From: CAZZCU01 sp964652825
GTDB taxonomy: Bacteria; Bdellovibrionota_B; Oligoflexia; Oligoflexales; CAZZCU01
Direction: 5' to 3'
Assembly: GCA_964652825.1 (NCBI GenBank)
Contig: CAZZCU010000001.1
Span: 1 to 64,000, forward strand
DNA length: 64,000 nucleotides
Part shown: one piece after another, positions 35,895-45,526 of the stretch
How the letters are laid out: every line of letters starts with the position of its first letter
Numbering within the stretch: position 1 is the stretch's first letter
Translations under genes and position numbers: made by a program
The notes under the pieces: model-generated
What the model saw: the letters and a program-made list of their open reading frames with translations, nothing else
The model's database searches: none
What the model was told of the DNA's origin: nothing

Positions 35895-36611
35895 CTAACG
35901 TGCGCAGCTATCACCTTCAGGACGAACATTGTTGAGCGTCACGCTAGAGTTAACATGAACTCCGATTTGTGCCGTTGCATCGGGAACACTGGAACCGACA
36001 TTCACTGCAACCGCACTATCCGCTAAGCGTGCATTACAGTGTAAATTGATGGTCAGTGCCGAATTAACATTCACATTAGCTTTGATACAATAATAGCCGT
36101 TGGGATTGAGGAAGTTGTAAGTCACATTACTGCCAACGTTTACCGCTGCGTATACCAAAGTCAGAGTTGGGGCCGAGGTACGAGTCGTGTCATTAACAGC
36201 AGAACCAAAACCACCAACCGCGACATTTGCATAGACTTTGTTAACCTCAGTAAAACCACTGAACGGCACATTCTTCCAAGCTGCCATACAACGACGCAAT
36301 GCCGAGGCATCGCTATCACTTACTGACGGCGGGAATGACACCGACGGCGTCGTACCATCATTAATCAAATCGTTGTCATCGATAACACCGTCACCATTAG
36401 TATCAGTCGTGGCAGCCGTAGGCGGCAAACCACCGTCCGTCGCATCAGCGGTATCAATGCCAACGCCGGTATCAGTTGAGCTACCGTTTTCACCAGGCGC
36501 TGATGGCTGATCACCCGAGAGATTCAGAAAGGAGGGATCCTGACCGCAACCCCCGAATGCCAGTGCCGCAATGGCCAGTGAGGCAAATTTGTAGGTAATT
36601 GTTCTACGCAT
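35895..36611 (-). CDS. Lipoprotein with Asp-rich calcium-like loop and repeated Val-Asn-Val strands
   Basis: The 238-residue product begins with a lipoprotein signal (FGGC-G near residue 22). GAGGAGAT precedes the ATG at 36611. A Ser/Asp/Gly-rich region contains TNGDGVIDDNDLI, like a dockerin or thrombospondin-type calcium loop. The C-terminal half is repetitive, with NVGSNV, NVNSALT, NVGSSV and VNSSVT at intervals suggesting a repeated beta structure. No family is recognised. A very AT-rich stretch lies about 110-180 nt upstream, with no clear promoter. Confidence 0.7.
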   Translation of the reverse strand: MRRTITYKFASLAIAALAFGGCGQDPSFLNLSGDQPSAPGENGSSTDTGVGIDTADATDGGLPPTAATTDTNGDGVIDDNDLINDGTTPSVSFPPSVSDSDASALRRCMAAWKNVPFSGFTEVNKVYANVAVGGFGSAVNDTTRTSAPTLTLVYAAVNVGSNVTYNFLNPNGYYCIKANVNVNSALTINLHCNARLADSAVAVNVGSSVPDATAQIGVHVNSSVTLNNVRPEGDSCAR

Positions 36612-36901
36612 TATAGGTATCTCCTCTAAGATCGTTGCGAATCGTCTGACCATTGGGTTCCAAGCTGGCTGGTGTCGATTGCACACCTCGCTCAAAGCTC
36701 ACAAGGGGTCCTCGGTCAGGGACGGAGAAAACTTTAGATATTGATAAAAATTGTATATTTTATTAATAATATCAATTACTTATAAATTTAGCCCGGGGCG
36801 CGAGCTTTTTGGCCGCAGGTTTTTGCGGATTTTATTTTGCGATTTCCCTACACTGGCTAACTCTGTAGGAACCCAGTAATTTATGAGCTGCAAGCATTGC
36901 A

Positions 36902-39565
36902 ATGATTGAACTCGAAACGACCTATAATCCCAAAAATTACGAAAAGACCTGGTATCAGCAATGGCTTGATCTGGGTTTGTTTACTGCCAAGGTCGACAAA
37001 TCGCAGCAGCCTTATGTCATCATCATGCCACCACCCAACGTTACCAGTCAGCTGCATATGGGTCACGGCACCGGCTACACGTTACAGGATTTGTTGATTC
37101 GCTGGAAACGCATGCGGGGTTTCAACGCCTGCTGGCTGCCAGGCACCGATCATGCTGGCATTGCAACGCAAATGATGGTCGAGAAATCTTTGGAAGCCGA
37201 AGGTGTCAGCCGGCGGGCGCTCGGACGCGAAAAATTCATCGGTAAATTATGGGATTGGAATAAAAAATATGGCGGCATGATTCTTGAGCAATTCAAGAGC
37301 ATGGGTTTTTCTTGCGATTGGTCGCGCCTGGCTTTCACTATGGATCCAAAGCTCTCGCATGCAGTGCGCTACGTATTCATTAAGCTCTACGAAGAAGGTC
37401 TTATTTATCGCGGCGAACGGCTGGTGAATTGGGACCCGGTTTTACTTACCGCGATCTCCGATGACGAAGTTGAGACCAAAGAGATCGGCGGCAACCTATG
37501 GTACTTCCGTTATCCTGTCGAAGGCAGCGACGAATTTATTCCGATCGCTACCACACGACCTGAGACGATGCTGGGCGACACGGCTGTAGCGGTGAATCCA
37601 GATGATGAGCGTTTCCGACACCTGGTCGGCAAAAAAGTGCGTCTGCCTTTCGTTGATCGTTTGATTCCAATTATTGGCGATGAATATGTCAAAAGCGAGT
37701 TCGGGACAGGTGCAGTGAAGATCACGCCCGCGCATGATCCTAACGATTTTGCCGTCGGCAAACGCCACAATCTGCCGATGATTAATGTCATGAACGAAGA
37801 CGCAACGATGGCCGACAATTGCCCGCCGCGTTTTCGTGGACTCGATCGATTCGCAGCGCGCAAAGAAATTATTCGCAGTCTTAAGGAACTCAATCTTTTT
37901 GACAAGGACGAGCCGCATAAACATGCCGTTCCTCACTCCGAGCGTAGCAAAGCGGTAATCGAGCCACGCTTATCGTTGCAGTGGTGGGTCAAAATGGAAT
38001 CGCTCGCCAAGCCAGCCGCCGACAAAGCGCGCAGCGGCGAACTCAGGTTCTATCCGGAGTCGTGGAAGAAAACTTATCTCTATTGGTTAGATAACATTCA
38101 AGACTGGTGTATTTCCCGACAACTCTGGTGGGGCCATCGGATTCCCATTTGGTACTGCCAGGAGTGCTCGGCACAAACCACGGGCATGACCGATCCAACG
38201 CAGTGCGGCAAATGCGGCTCTAAAAACATCAAACAAGACGAGGATGTTCTGGATACCTGGTTTAGCAGCTGGTTGTGGCCGCTAAGTCCTTTTGGTTGGC
38301 CGGAGCAGGATCAGGAGTCACAGGCGAATCTGAATTATTTTTTCCCATCCAATGTTTTGGTAACAGCGCCAGAAATTATTTTTCTGTGGGTAGCGCGCAT
38401 GGTGATGGCCGGCCTGAAGTTCGAGAATAAGTTGCCGTTCAAGGATGTATATTTCAACGCCACGGTATGTGACAAGCAAGGCCGCAAATTCTCCAAAACA
38501 CTCGGCAACGGCATTGATCCGCTTGAGGTCATCGATGCTCACGGCGCGGATGCCGTGCGCTTCACCGCCGTTAGCTTGGCACCGCTTGGCGGGCGCGTGC
38601 GTATGGATAAAACCGATTTTGAGACCGGCGCGCGTTTTGTGAATAAACTCTGGAATGCCTCGCGTTTTTTGTTTCGTTATCTCGATAGCAACGCAAAAAT
38701 CACACCGCTCAAAGAGTTGCCACTTGATATGCAAAGCAAGTGGCTGATCACTCGTCTTGCCGAGACCGGACAGACGATGAACACCTTGATGGAGCAGTAC
38801 CGTATCAATGAAGCCGTGGAACAACTTTATCATTTTATCTGGGGCGATTTTTGTGATTGGGGAATTGAATGCGCCAAAGAATCTCTAGGCGGAGCCGATG
38901 CTACGGCAAAAGCTTGCGCTGTTTCCGTATTGGTCTACACTCTCGACGGCTTGTTGCGCTTGGCACATCCCGTTATGCCGTTTATCACCGAAGAGATCTG
39001 GCAGAAGTTACCGAAACATCCGGATTGGGATCGACCAAAGAGCATAAGTATAGCCAACTATCCCACTGGCGAAAAAATGCTAAAGTTCGCGACCGAGACT
39101 GAGCATTGGAGTCGCGTGCAAACTCTGGTAACCGGCATACGCTCTGTCCGAGCCCAGGCCGAAATTAATCCTAAAGAGCCATTAATCGCTCATATTCGCG
39201 CCGATCAGGAACTGGCAAAGATTTTCACCCAGTCAGCGGCGCTCATCAAACGCCTCGCCGGACTGAAGGATCTGCAGACATCGCCGACAATGAGCAAACC
39301 AGCTCACTCGCTGTCATGCGTTAGTGCCGGCTTTGAAGCTTATCTGCCGGTTGCCGGCTTATTGGATATCGCCAAAGAACGTCAACGTCTCGAAAACGAA
39401 ATCAAGCGCATCAGTAAGATCGTCACCGGCTTGGACAACAAACTCGCAAATAAAGATTTTGTTGCACGCGCGCCTGAGGATGTGATCGCCACCACGAAGG
39501 CGCAGCAGCAAAATATGGCGGGTCAGCTCAAAATTCTGCAACAGAATCTGCAATCGCTGTCGTAA
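36902..39565 (+). CDS. valS: Valyl-tRNA synthetase
   Basis: The 887-residue class I enzyme charges tRNA-Val. The HIGH motif is in PPPNVTSQLHMGHGTGY, the editing domain has IATTRPETMLGDTAV and KITPAHDPNDF, and the KMSKS loop is the variant KFSKT followed by LGNGIDPLEVI. A C-terminal coiled coil (residues 820-885) is typical of ValS. The ATG has no clear ribosome site. The 3' end overlaps the convergent aminotransferase by 38 nt. Confidence 0.97.
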   Translation: MIELETTYNPKNYEKTWYQQWLDLGLFTAKVDKSQQPYVIIMPPPNVTSQLHMGHGTGYTLQDLLIRWKRMRGFNACWLPGTDHAGIATQMMVEKSLEAEGVSRRALGREKFIGKLWDWNKKYGGMILEQFKSMGFSCDWSRLAFTMDPKLSHAVRYVFIKLYEEGLIYRGERLVNWDPVLLTAISDDEVETKEIGGNLWYFRYPVEGSDEFIPIATTRPETMLGDTAVAVNPDDERFRHLVGKKVRLPFVDRLIPIIGDEYVKSEFGTGAVKITPAHDPNDFAVGKRHNLPMINVMNEDATMADNCPPRFRGLDRFAARKEIIRSLKELNLFDKDEPHKHAVPHSERSKAVIEPRLSLQWWVKMESLAKPAADKARSGELRFYPESWKKTYLYWLDNIQDWCISRQLWWGHRIPIWYCQECSAQTTGMTDPTQCGKCGSKNIKQDEDVLDTWFSSWLWPLSPFGWPEQDQESQANLNYFFPSNVLVTAPEIIFLWVARMVMAGLKFENKLPFKDVYFNATVCDKQGRKFSKTLGNGIDPLEVIDAHGADAVRFTAVSLAPLGGRVRMDKTDFETGARFVNKLWNASRFLFRYLDSNAKITPLKELPLDMQSKWLITRLAETGQTMNTLMEQYRINEAVEQLYHFIWGDFCDWGIECAKESLGGADATAKACAVSVLVYTLDGLLRLAHPVMPFITEEIWQKLPKHPDWDRPKSISIANYPTGEKMLKFATETEHWSRVQTLVTGIRSVRAQAEINPKEPLIAHIRADQELAKIFTQSAALIKRLAGLKDLQTSPTMSKPAHSLSCVSAGFEAYLPVAGLLDIAKERQRLENEIKRISKIVTGLDNKLANKDFVARAPEDVIATTKAQQQNMAGQLKILQQNLQSLS

Positions 39566-40805
39566 TCCGCGCACTAGCTTCAGCAATTAATTCACGGGAA
39601 ATAGTCAGGGCTGGCGTTAGCGACAAGCTTTCACCACGCGGTCCACTTGGCAGAGCAATGACGTGCTTTTTACGCAGAATATCCGACACTCTTGCACCTT
39701 GACCTGGTTTTGCAAACTCAATGGCGATCATCAAACCTTGGCCACGGATGTCTTTTACCGACGAAAAATCGCCGAGTAGATTTTGTAAATGCTCAAGCCA
39801 CCACTTGCCTAAAATCGCCGACTGTTTGGCCAAATCTCGCCGTTTGAGTTCACGCAGCATCACCAAACCGGCAAAACAAGATAATGGATGACCAAAGAAT
39901 GTTCCGGTGTGTAAGGCTTCGCCGGTATTTTGCGGCCATGCTTGCATGACCTGCTCCGTGCCAAAACAAGCTGATAACGGCATGCCACCGCCCATGGACT
40001 TCCCAAAAGCAACAAGATCACATGGTACCTGCTCGGCATGCGTCCAAACACCTGTGCGGCCCAAGCCGACAAAAATTTCGTCATAGATCAGAAGAACACC
40101 ACGACGATCACACACATCACGCAAGGACTGCAACCAACCGGCGGGCGGCAAGCACACACCAGCGCGACCTTGAATCGGTTCAACCATGATCGCAGCCGTG
40201 CCAAAGCCGGCGGCTTGCTGTGCGTCCATGGCTTGCTGCAAAGTCGCCGTATCCGCACCAAACGGCAAACTGCTAACCAACGAATCCGCTAACCAAGGTG
40301 TGAATGGTTCTTTAAAATCACGTCTGTAGGTCAGCGGCAAAATACCCAGATCCAACCCGTGATAACTCTGATCAAAAGTGATAAAGCCCTTGCGACCAGT
40401 CGCCAACAAAGCAGTCTTAACGGCGATCTCAACCGCCTGTCCACCACCCAAAGCAAGAGCGCCACGCGTCAATGCTGGTGGCAAAAATTGCTTTAGCGTT
40501 TCCAGAAGTTCGATTTTAGGGCGGGAAGGATACACATCACCCATGCCGTGGACAATTTTCGGTTTTTCGGCATCGGCCAGGTAAGCATGGAGTTCACGCA
40601 TCACCAACGGATCGTTGTGGCCAAGCGCCATAACGCCAAAGCCGGCGCAAAGATCAATATATTCATTACCCGCGACGTCGTAGATGTAGGAGCCGCGCGC
40701 CCGCTCAAATACCAGTGCCGGATCAACACCAGGATACGTGCTGTCGCGACATTCGACCGCCTGTAGACGGGACAACCATTGCTGATTTAGGTCCGGCCTC
40801 GACAT
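39528..40805 (-). CDS. Class III aminotransferase (PLP-dependent)
   Basis: The roughly 425-residue protein is a fold-type I, class III aminotransferase: YIDLCAGFGVMALGHNDP, SYHGLDLG, MVEPIQGRAGVC, YDEIFVGLGRTG, and the PLP Lys in VAFGKSMGGGMPLSA. GGGQAVEIAVKTAL takes the place of the usual cofactor-phosphate loop, where SG.EA.E is common. Ornithine/acetylornithine or 4-aminobutyrate type substrates are possible and cannot be decided here. The ATG at 40805 overlaps the queE stop as TGATG, so translation is coupled to queE. Confidence 0.88.
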   Translation of the reverse strand: MSRPDLNQQWLSRLQAVECRDSTYPGVDPALVFERARGSYIYDVAGNEYIDLCAGFGVMALGHNDPLVMRELHAYLADAEKPKIVHGMGDVYPSRPKIELLETLKQFLPPALTRGALALGGGQAVEIAVKTALLATGRKGFITFDQSYHGLDLGILPLTYRRDFKEPFTPWLADSLVSSLPFGADTATLQQAMDAQQAAGFGTAAIMVEPIQGRAGVCLPPAGWLQSLRDVCDRRGVLLIYDEIFVGLGRTGVWTHAEQVPCDLVAFGKSMGGGMPLSACFGTEQVMQAWPQNTGEALHTGTFFGHPLSCFAGLVMLRELKRRDLAKQSAILGKWWLEHLQNLLGDFSSVKDIRGQGLMIAIEFAKPGQGARVSDILRKKHVIALPSGPRGESLSLTPALTISRELIAEASARITTAIADSVAEF

Positions 40806-41452
40806 CACACGCCTTTTGCCCGCGGGCTCCAAATATATTTATGCTGCTGCAAATTAAGCCGCGCCGATATCCGACTGTCGAGCAGCCAGCCAGCAAGGAT
40901 TTTAGGTTCAAGTAAACCAAACGCCGCCGAAAACAGTAACTGACAGCGATCTTCGAGATTATGCTCGCGCACAACACCGAGCGCCCAATCAAAATCACCG
41001 CGATCAGCAATCACAAATTTGATTTCATCCGTCGTTTTCAGATGCCCAAGATTGGACCACAGATTTTTTTCAGCCATACCGCTACCAGGACATTTGATAT
41101 CCATGATGATGTGGGTCTTTGGATGCAGAGCAGCAATTGATTCGGAGCCCCCCGTCTCAATCATCACCAGATATCCCTGATCGAGCAGATTGCTGATCAA
41201 AGCCGGCGTCGCCGTTTGTGCCAAAGGTTCGCCGCCGGTGATTTCAACACGCTTAATGTCAAATGCAGCGATCTGCCGCTGAATCACTGACAAAGTCCGC
41301 TCCTCGCCACCCGAAAAACCGTACGCCGTATCACACCAGCGACAACGCAATGGGCATCCTGTTAAGCGCACCATGACGCAAGGCCAGCCGGCATGGGCGG
41401 CCTCTCCTTGAATCGTCTGATAAATTTCTGTGATGCGTAACTGCTGTTCCAT
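40805..41452 (-). CDS. queE: 7-carboxy-7-deazaguanine synthase
   Basis: The 215-residue radical-SAM enzyme makes the 7-deazaguanine ring used in queuosine and related bases. It shows YQTIQGEAAHAGWPCVMVRL, the 4Fe-4S cysteines in TGCPLRCRWCDT, and EITGGEPLAQ, the usual QueE set. The ATG at 41452 has AGAG upstream and gives the expected start. Another ATG eight codons earlier exists. No other que gene is in view. Confidence 0.93.
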   Translation of the reverse strand: MEQQLRITEIYQTIQGEAAHAGWPCVMVRLTGCPLRCRWCDTAYGFSGGEERTLSVIQRQIAAFDIKRVEITGGEPLAQTATPALISNLLDQGYLVMIETGGSESIAALHPKTHIIMDIKCPGSGMAEKNLWSNLGHLKTTDEIKFVIADRGDFDWALGVVREHNLEDRCQLLFSAAFGLLEPKILAGWLLDSRISARLNLQQHKYIWSPRAKGV

Positions 41453-41475
41453 TGACAATCTCTTAGCCAAACTCA

Positions 41476-42399
41476 ATGATGGACGTTATGGCAAATACCG
41501 ATAAATCCACCGACGAAACCCTGACCGGCAAGACGCTTTGGCATAACAGCCTACAGAGTTTTTGGGCGGTACGCGGGCAAGCGGGATATATTACTTTTTT
41601 GACAATTCTTCTACCCCAAGTCCTCTACACCTTTGTCCTTGATCATGAGTCGATGACGGTGGTGGACAATCTGCGGAGCCAAGCTGAGCAATGGGCCAAT
41701 GTCCAGGCGGCGACGTCCGCCGATTTGCGCGTGTTACTTCGGCTGGTTACACCATTTTTTGCGGAAGCATTAGTGTGGTTTCTTGGGGCGGGTCTGCTGG
41801 AGTTGATTGGTGTTTTTACCCTGATTGTATGCCTGACGGACTACTACCAAGCCAAGCCGAGCGAAGGAATCTGGCGTCTGCTCTGGCAGGGGACAGGTTA
41901 TGCCATCCCGGTCGGTCTTATTAGTTTGTTGATTTTCGGCTTCCTGTTTATCGGTTCGCAGATTGTGTTTCCTCCGCTCATGCTATTGGTTATTCCAGCT
42001 TTGATGGCGCCGGTTTTAATTGTGATTGAGAAAGCCGGACCGCTAAAAGCTATCGGTCGAGCTCTAAAGTTTGCTTATGCACGCCAATATTCGGGCGGGT
42101 TGTTCCCCGTGATTATGCAAGTATTCTCAATCGCCGGCTCGTTGTATCTGGCCACTTTAGGTGTGATTCTACTTGGCGATTTTATTAGTAACGCCGACAT
42201 TCTTGCCGATTGGCGGAACCAATTGTGGCTGCCGCTTTCTACTATATTGCCGTATAGCAGCGTCTTCGCCGCAATCCAGCTTTTACAATTAGTGGTTTCC
42301 TCGCTGCTGGTTTGGTATTTCGCCGCCGCCAGCGTCTCGCTCTACATGTTACTGGATGCGGAGCATCGACGCTTACCGCGCGATGGAATTTTAATCTAA
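41476..42399 (+). CDS. Multi-pass membrane protein of unknown function
   Basis: The 307-residue protein has about six hydrophobic segments, a GPLKAIGRALKFA amphipathic stretch and a basic C-terminus, somewhat like the YciC/UPF0259 group. No catalytic motif is seen. An ATG four codons downstream (41488) is an equally good start. It diverges from queE and overlaps the lipoate ligase gene by 4 nt at its 3' end. Confidence 0.7.
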   Translation: MMDVMANTDKSTDETLTGKTLWHNSLQSFWAVRGQAGYITFLTILLPQVLYTFVLDHESMTVVDNLRSQAEQWANVQAATSADLRVLLRLVTPFFAEALVWFLGAGLLELIGVFTLIVCLTDYYQAKPSEGIWRLLWQGTGYAIPVGLISLLIFGFLFIGSQIVFPPLMLLVIPALMAPVLIVIEKAGPLKAIGRALKFAYARQYSGGLFPVIMQVFSIAGSLYLATLGVILLGDFISNADILADWRNQLWLPLSTILPYSSVFAAIQLLQLVVSSLLVWYFAAASVSLYMLLDAEHRRLPRDGILI

Positions 42400-43076
42400 A
42401 TTTTCAGATCATTCGCCCGACGCAGCAGATGCGGAATTTGTTCCGTCATCGGCGTCATCGCTTCGTCCACGAGATGGCGTTTCATCACGCCCGGCAACGC
42501 CTGTTGCAACTGCTCCACAACATCTGCCGTAGTCGCCGCCGATGCATCGGCGAGACCGATAAGAAATTGTTCGTGATTGCGACCTTGGCGATAATCAGGC
42601 TCCTTCGTCGGATGTTTAAGATACCTGCTGATCACTTCCAATCGCGGTCGCACCAGAATTGACGCCTGATATAACAAATAATTACGACTGCGAAACATGG
42701 AAGTACCAACAATTTTCTTCTCACCCATGCAGATATCACTTATGCCACGCTGTGATAAATGCTCAAGTTCCGGCCAACGCTGCGCCAAACAATCAACGAC
42801 AGCCTGATTGAGAATCTGGAAATACATATTGTTATGATAAAAACGCCTCACCCAGGTACCAACGCTCAACACAACACAACCAGGATGTAAAACCACGGCA
42901 CCACCACCACCATAGCGACGAAGAATTTCGATGCCATCGGTTGTACAAGCGGTCACGTCACATTCAGCTTCGGCTTTATTGCTACTCCCCAAAACCGCGA
43001 TCGTATGTTGCGGCTCCCAGACGGCCTGACAATAAGCCTGTTCTGATTGGCGTAAAATCTCGTCATCAATCCACAT
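42396..43076 (-). CDS. Lipoate-protein ligase A-family protein
   Basis: The 226-residue cytosolic protein has the LplA/LipB-fold signature EILRRYGGGGAVVLHPGCVVLSV and later GISDICMGEKKIVGTSM with the lipoyl-binding Lys. It should attach lipoate or octanoate to the E2 or GcvH domains. It is shorter than E. coli LplA, which has an extra C-terminal domain, and may be LipM-like. No lipA or GcvH is in the window. It lies 6 nt past mgtE's 3' end on the same strand. Confidence 0.87.
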   Translation of the reverse strand: MWIDDEILRQSEQAYCQAVWEPQHTIAVLGSSNKAEAECDVTACTTDGIEILRRYGGGGAVVLHPGCVVLSVGTWVRRFYHNNMYFQILNQAVVDCLAQRWPELEHLSQRGISDICMGEKKIVGTSMFRSRNYLLYQASILVRPRLEVISRYLKHPTKEPDYRQGRNHEQFLIGLADASAATTADVVEQLQQALPGVMKRHLVDEAMTPMTEQIPHLLRRANDLKI

Positions 43077-43082
43077 GATGCG

Positions 43083-44462
43083 TTATCCGAAAATATAGTT
43101 ACGGGTAACAAACACTGCGATTTCAAAGAAAATAACGATGCCGAACAAATCGACCAAAGACGCAATGAATGGTGATGAGCTGACGGCGGGATCGAGATTC
43201 AAACGCTTGAATAAGAACGGCAACATCGCGCCGACAACAGCGCCGAAAATCACGACGCAAACCAATGACAGTGCCACAATAATGCCGACTTGCGGCCCCT
43301 GACCCCAGGTCAAAGCACGCAACAAGCCCAATAGACCCAATATGGATCCCAAGCCAAGACCCATCATAATCTCACGACCGAAAATCCGGCGCCAATCACG
43401 CAACATCATCTCGCGAACAGCGAGTCCTCGGATAATCAACGATGCCGCCTGAGATCCGGAGTTACCGCCCGAAGAAATGATCAGCGGCACAAAGTAAACC
43501 AGATAACGCATCGAGGCGATCGCATCATCGTAGTGACGCATCGCGGTGCCAGTAAACAATTCACCCAAGAACAAAACCGACAACCAGCCGGCGCGTTTAC
43601 GCAGCATCATCCATAGCGGCGTTTCAAAATACGAATCCTCCAACGTGGCAGTACCACCGAACTGTTGGATATCCTCCGTGGCCTCTTCTTCGGCAACGTC
43701 GAAAACGTCATCAGCTGTCACAACACCAAGCAGCGTATTTTTTTCGTCGATAACGGGAATAATGGTGCGGCCGTATTTACGAAAATAATCGACGGCCTTT
43801 TCCTGATCGTCGTTGGCACTCAGATACACCTGAGTTTTGTTAATAATGTTTTCCACCGGCTGCGAGGTCGGATCAGCGATCAGCATACCCGCCAGCGATA
43901 CGTCGCCGACGTATATGCTTTGCGGATCAACAACAAAAATCTTGTTCAACAGATCTTCGGAATAACGCGAGGCGTTCCAACGAATGTATTCAATCGCATC
44001 ACTGACATTCATACCAATCGGCACCGCGACAAATTCCGGCGTCATCAAACGACCAACGGAATTCTCTGGATAGCTGAGCAATTGCCAGGCGACACGCCGC
44101 TCATTCGGCGTTAGTTTTTGAATAACCTTCGTGGCGATCTCGGGATTAAGCTCTTCCAAGAGCTTGGTTCGATCGTCCGGCTCCATCTCGTTGAGCAACG
44201 AGGTTATTGCTACGTCCGGCAATTCCGCCAGTAGCAACTCTTGTCGTTCCAGCGGCAAATGCGAAAAGACTTGAGCCCGGCGCAATTTTGGCACCAAACG
44301 CAAGAGCGCCATATTCTCAACGACATCAATCTCCGCACAAGCCTCGGCGATATCGGCGACCTCAGTTGTTTTCAGCATCTGTCGCAGATGATTATAATTT
44401 TTCTGCTGTAATGCCTCGCGAATCAGCGATGCTTTAGTCGGCTCTGCCGCCTCATCGATCAC
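43083..44462 (-). CDS. mgtE: Magnesium transporter MgtE
   Basis: The 459-residue protein has an N-terminal helical MgtE_N domain, two CBS domains (LMTPEFVAVPIGMNVSDAIEYI and ILGVVTADDVFDV-like TLLGVVTADDVFDV), and five C-terminal membrane helices with ISSGGNSGSQAASLIIRGLA, the ion-pathway signature. It imports Mg2+ across the inner membrane. The GTG start overlaps the stop of the aminopeptidase gene as GTGA, so the two share a transcript. Confidence 0.96.
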   Translation of the reverse strand: MIDEAAEPTKASLIREALQQKNYNHLRQMLKTTEVADIAEACAEIDVVENMALLRLVPKLRRAQVFSHLPLERQELLLAELPDVAITSLLNEMEPDDRTKLLEELNPEIATKVIQKLTPNERRVAWQLLSYPENSVGRLMTPEFVAVPIGMNVSDAIEYIRWNASRYSEDLLNKIFVVDPQSIYVGDVSLAGMLIADPTSQPVENIINKTQVYLSANDDQEKAVDYFRKYGRTIIPVIDEKNTLLGVVTADDVFDVAEEEATEDIQQFGGTATLEDSYFETPLWMMLRKRAGWLSVLFLGELFTGTAMRHYDDAIASMRYLVYFVPLIISSGGNSGSQAASLIIRGLAVREMMLRDWRRIFGREIMMGLGLGSILGLLGLLRALTWGQGPQVGIIVALSLVCVVIFGAVVGAMLPFLFKRLNLDPAVSSSPFIASLVDLFGIVIFFEIAVFVTRNYIFG

Positions 44463-45511
44463 GGTACGCCTCGCACACTGGTCTCACAAAATGCGTCGAG
44501 AGCCATAAATCCCGACTTGTGATTAACGGCTTCTTGGCCAATTTTTCGCAAAAAATCTCTAATGGAGATATCTCCAAGGCAACGATGAGCTCGCGCAAAA
44601 CGTTCAAGATCAGGAGTATATAAAGAGTAACTCAAGACAGTAGCATTATTCCATGCCCTAGCTTTAATATTTTTATAAGCCAAGGACGAAAATTTTGGCA
44701 GCTTTTCCGTCAAATGTTTAGCAAAGATCCGCTGACGACCGATCTTCACCGCGGCCGGCTCTGGATTGCTCTGATAGTAGATCTGCAGATCGTTCCGTAA
44801 CGCCGCCAACCAGTCTTTAAAAACGTGACTATCTTGTCGCTCACGCCGCATCTCCTTGAGATCCGTATCCATAGCATGCTGCGTCAGGTATTGACTGGTC
44901 AAAACATCGGCCACGTACTCGGCCAAAGCTTCGTTAAAATCAACGGAACTAGCAATCCACACCGTCCGATGCGTGAGTTCATGGAACAAAAGATGCGCCA
45001 AATCCCGGTGCTTCTTACGCAAAAGCATCGGCTTGTACAAGGGATCGTCAAACCAGCCTAGACTCGAAAAAGCCGAGGCCGCTGATTCATGCACATCGAG
45101 ACCCTCGGCTCGTAACTTCTCGGCTTCCTGGTTGCGTTCAGCCTGATTGAAAAATCCCAGATATGGAACCGTACCGACAACGGGGAACCACCAGGTCTTG
45201 CTCTCCAGACGATCAGGATAAGCCGCAAAAACCAGATAGGACACGACCGGCTCCGGCGTATCAACATAGTACTCGTAAGCACCTTTGGTATTAAGCCCGG
45301 CGGTCGCGGCAAACGTCATGACCTGATCGACTTGAGCAAGAGCTGCTTTCAGCTCAGCGGAAGTCGCCGGATCTTTAGCGACTTCACCAACTAATCGACG
45401 ACCGTTGATTAAATTATTCTGATGATAAGCTTGTTTGACGACGTAGCAACTGGTCAGCAACACCAAGACCATGCAACTCATCAGCATTCGCGGACAAAAC
45501 ACCCACTTCAC
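44459..45511 (-). CDS. Predicted aminopeptidase lipoprotein (COG4324-like)
   Basis: The roughly 350-residue product has a lipoprotein signal ending LLTSC-Y near residue 23. The zinc motif LLFHELTHRTVW and a downstream Glu in NEALAEYVADVL fit the predicted aminopeptidase family of COG4324. A tract AFSSLGWFDDPLYKPML precedes the zinc motif. The GTG at 45511 is preferred to a TTG at 45526 that would touch the ileS stop. It is coupled to mgtE. No substrate is known. Confidence 0.82.
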   Translation of the reverse strand: MKWVFCPRMLMSCMVLVLLTSCYVVKQAYHQNNLINGRRLVGEVAKDPATSAELKAALAQVDQVMTFAATAGLNTKGAYEYYVDTPEPVVSYLVFAAYPDRLESKTWWFPVVGTVPYLGFFNQAERNQEAEKLRAEGLDVHESAASAFSSLGWFDDPLYKPMLLRKKHRDLAHLLFHELTHRTVWIASSVDFNEALAEYVADVLTSQYLTQHAMDTDLKEMRRERQDSHVFKDWLAALRNDLQIYYQSNPEPAAVKIGRQRIFAKHLTEKLPKFSSLAYKNIKARAWNNATVLSYSLYTPDLERFARAHRCLGDISIRDFLRKIGQEAVNHKSGFMALDAFCETSVRGVP

Positions 45512-45526
45512 GCCACACTCTTTCAA

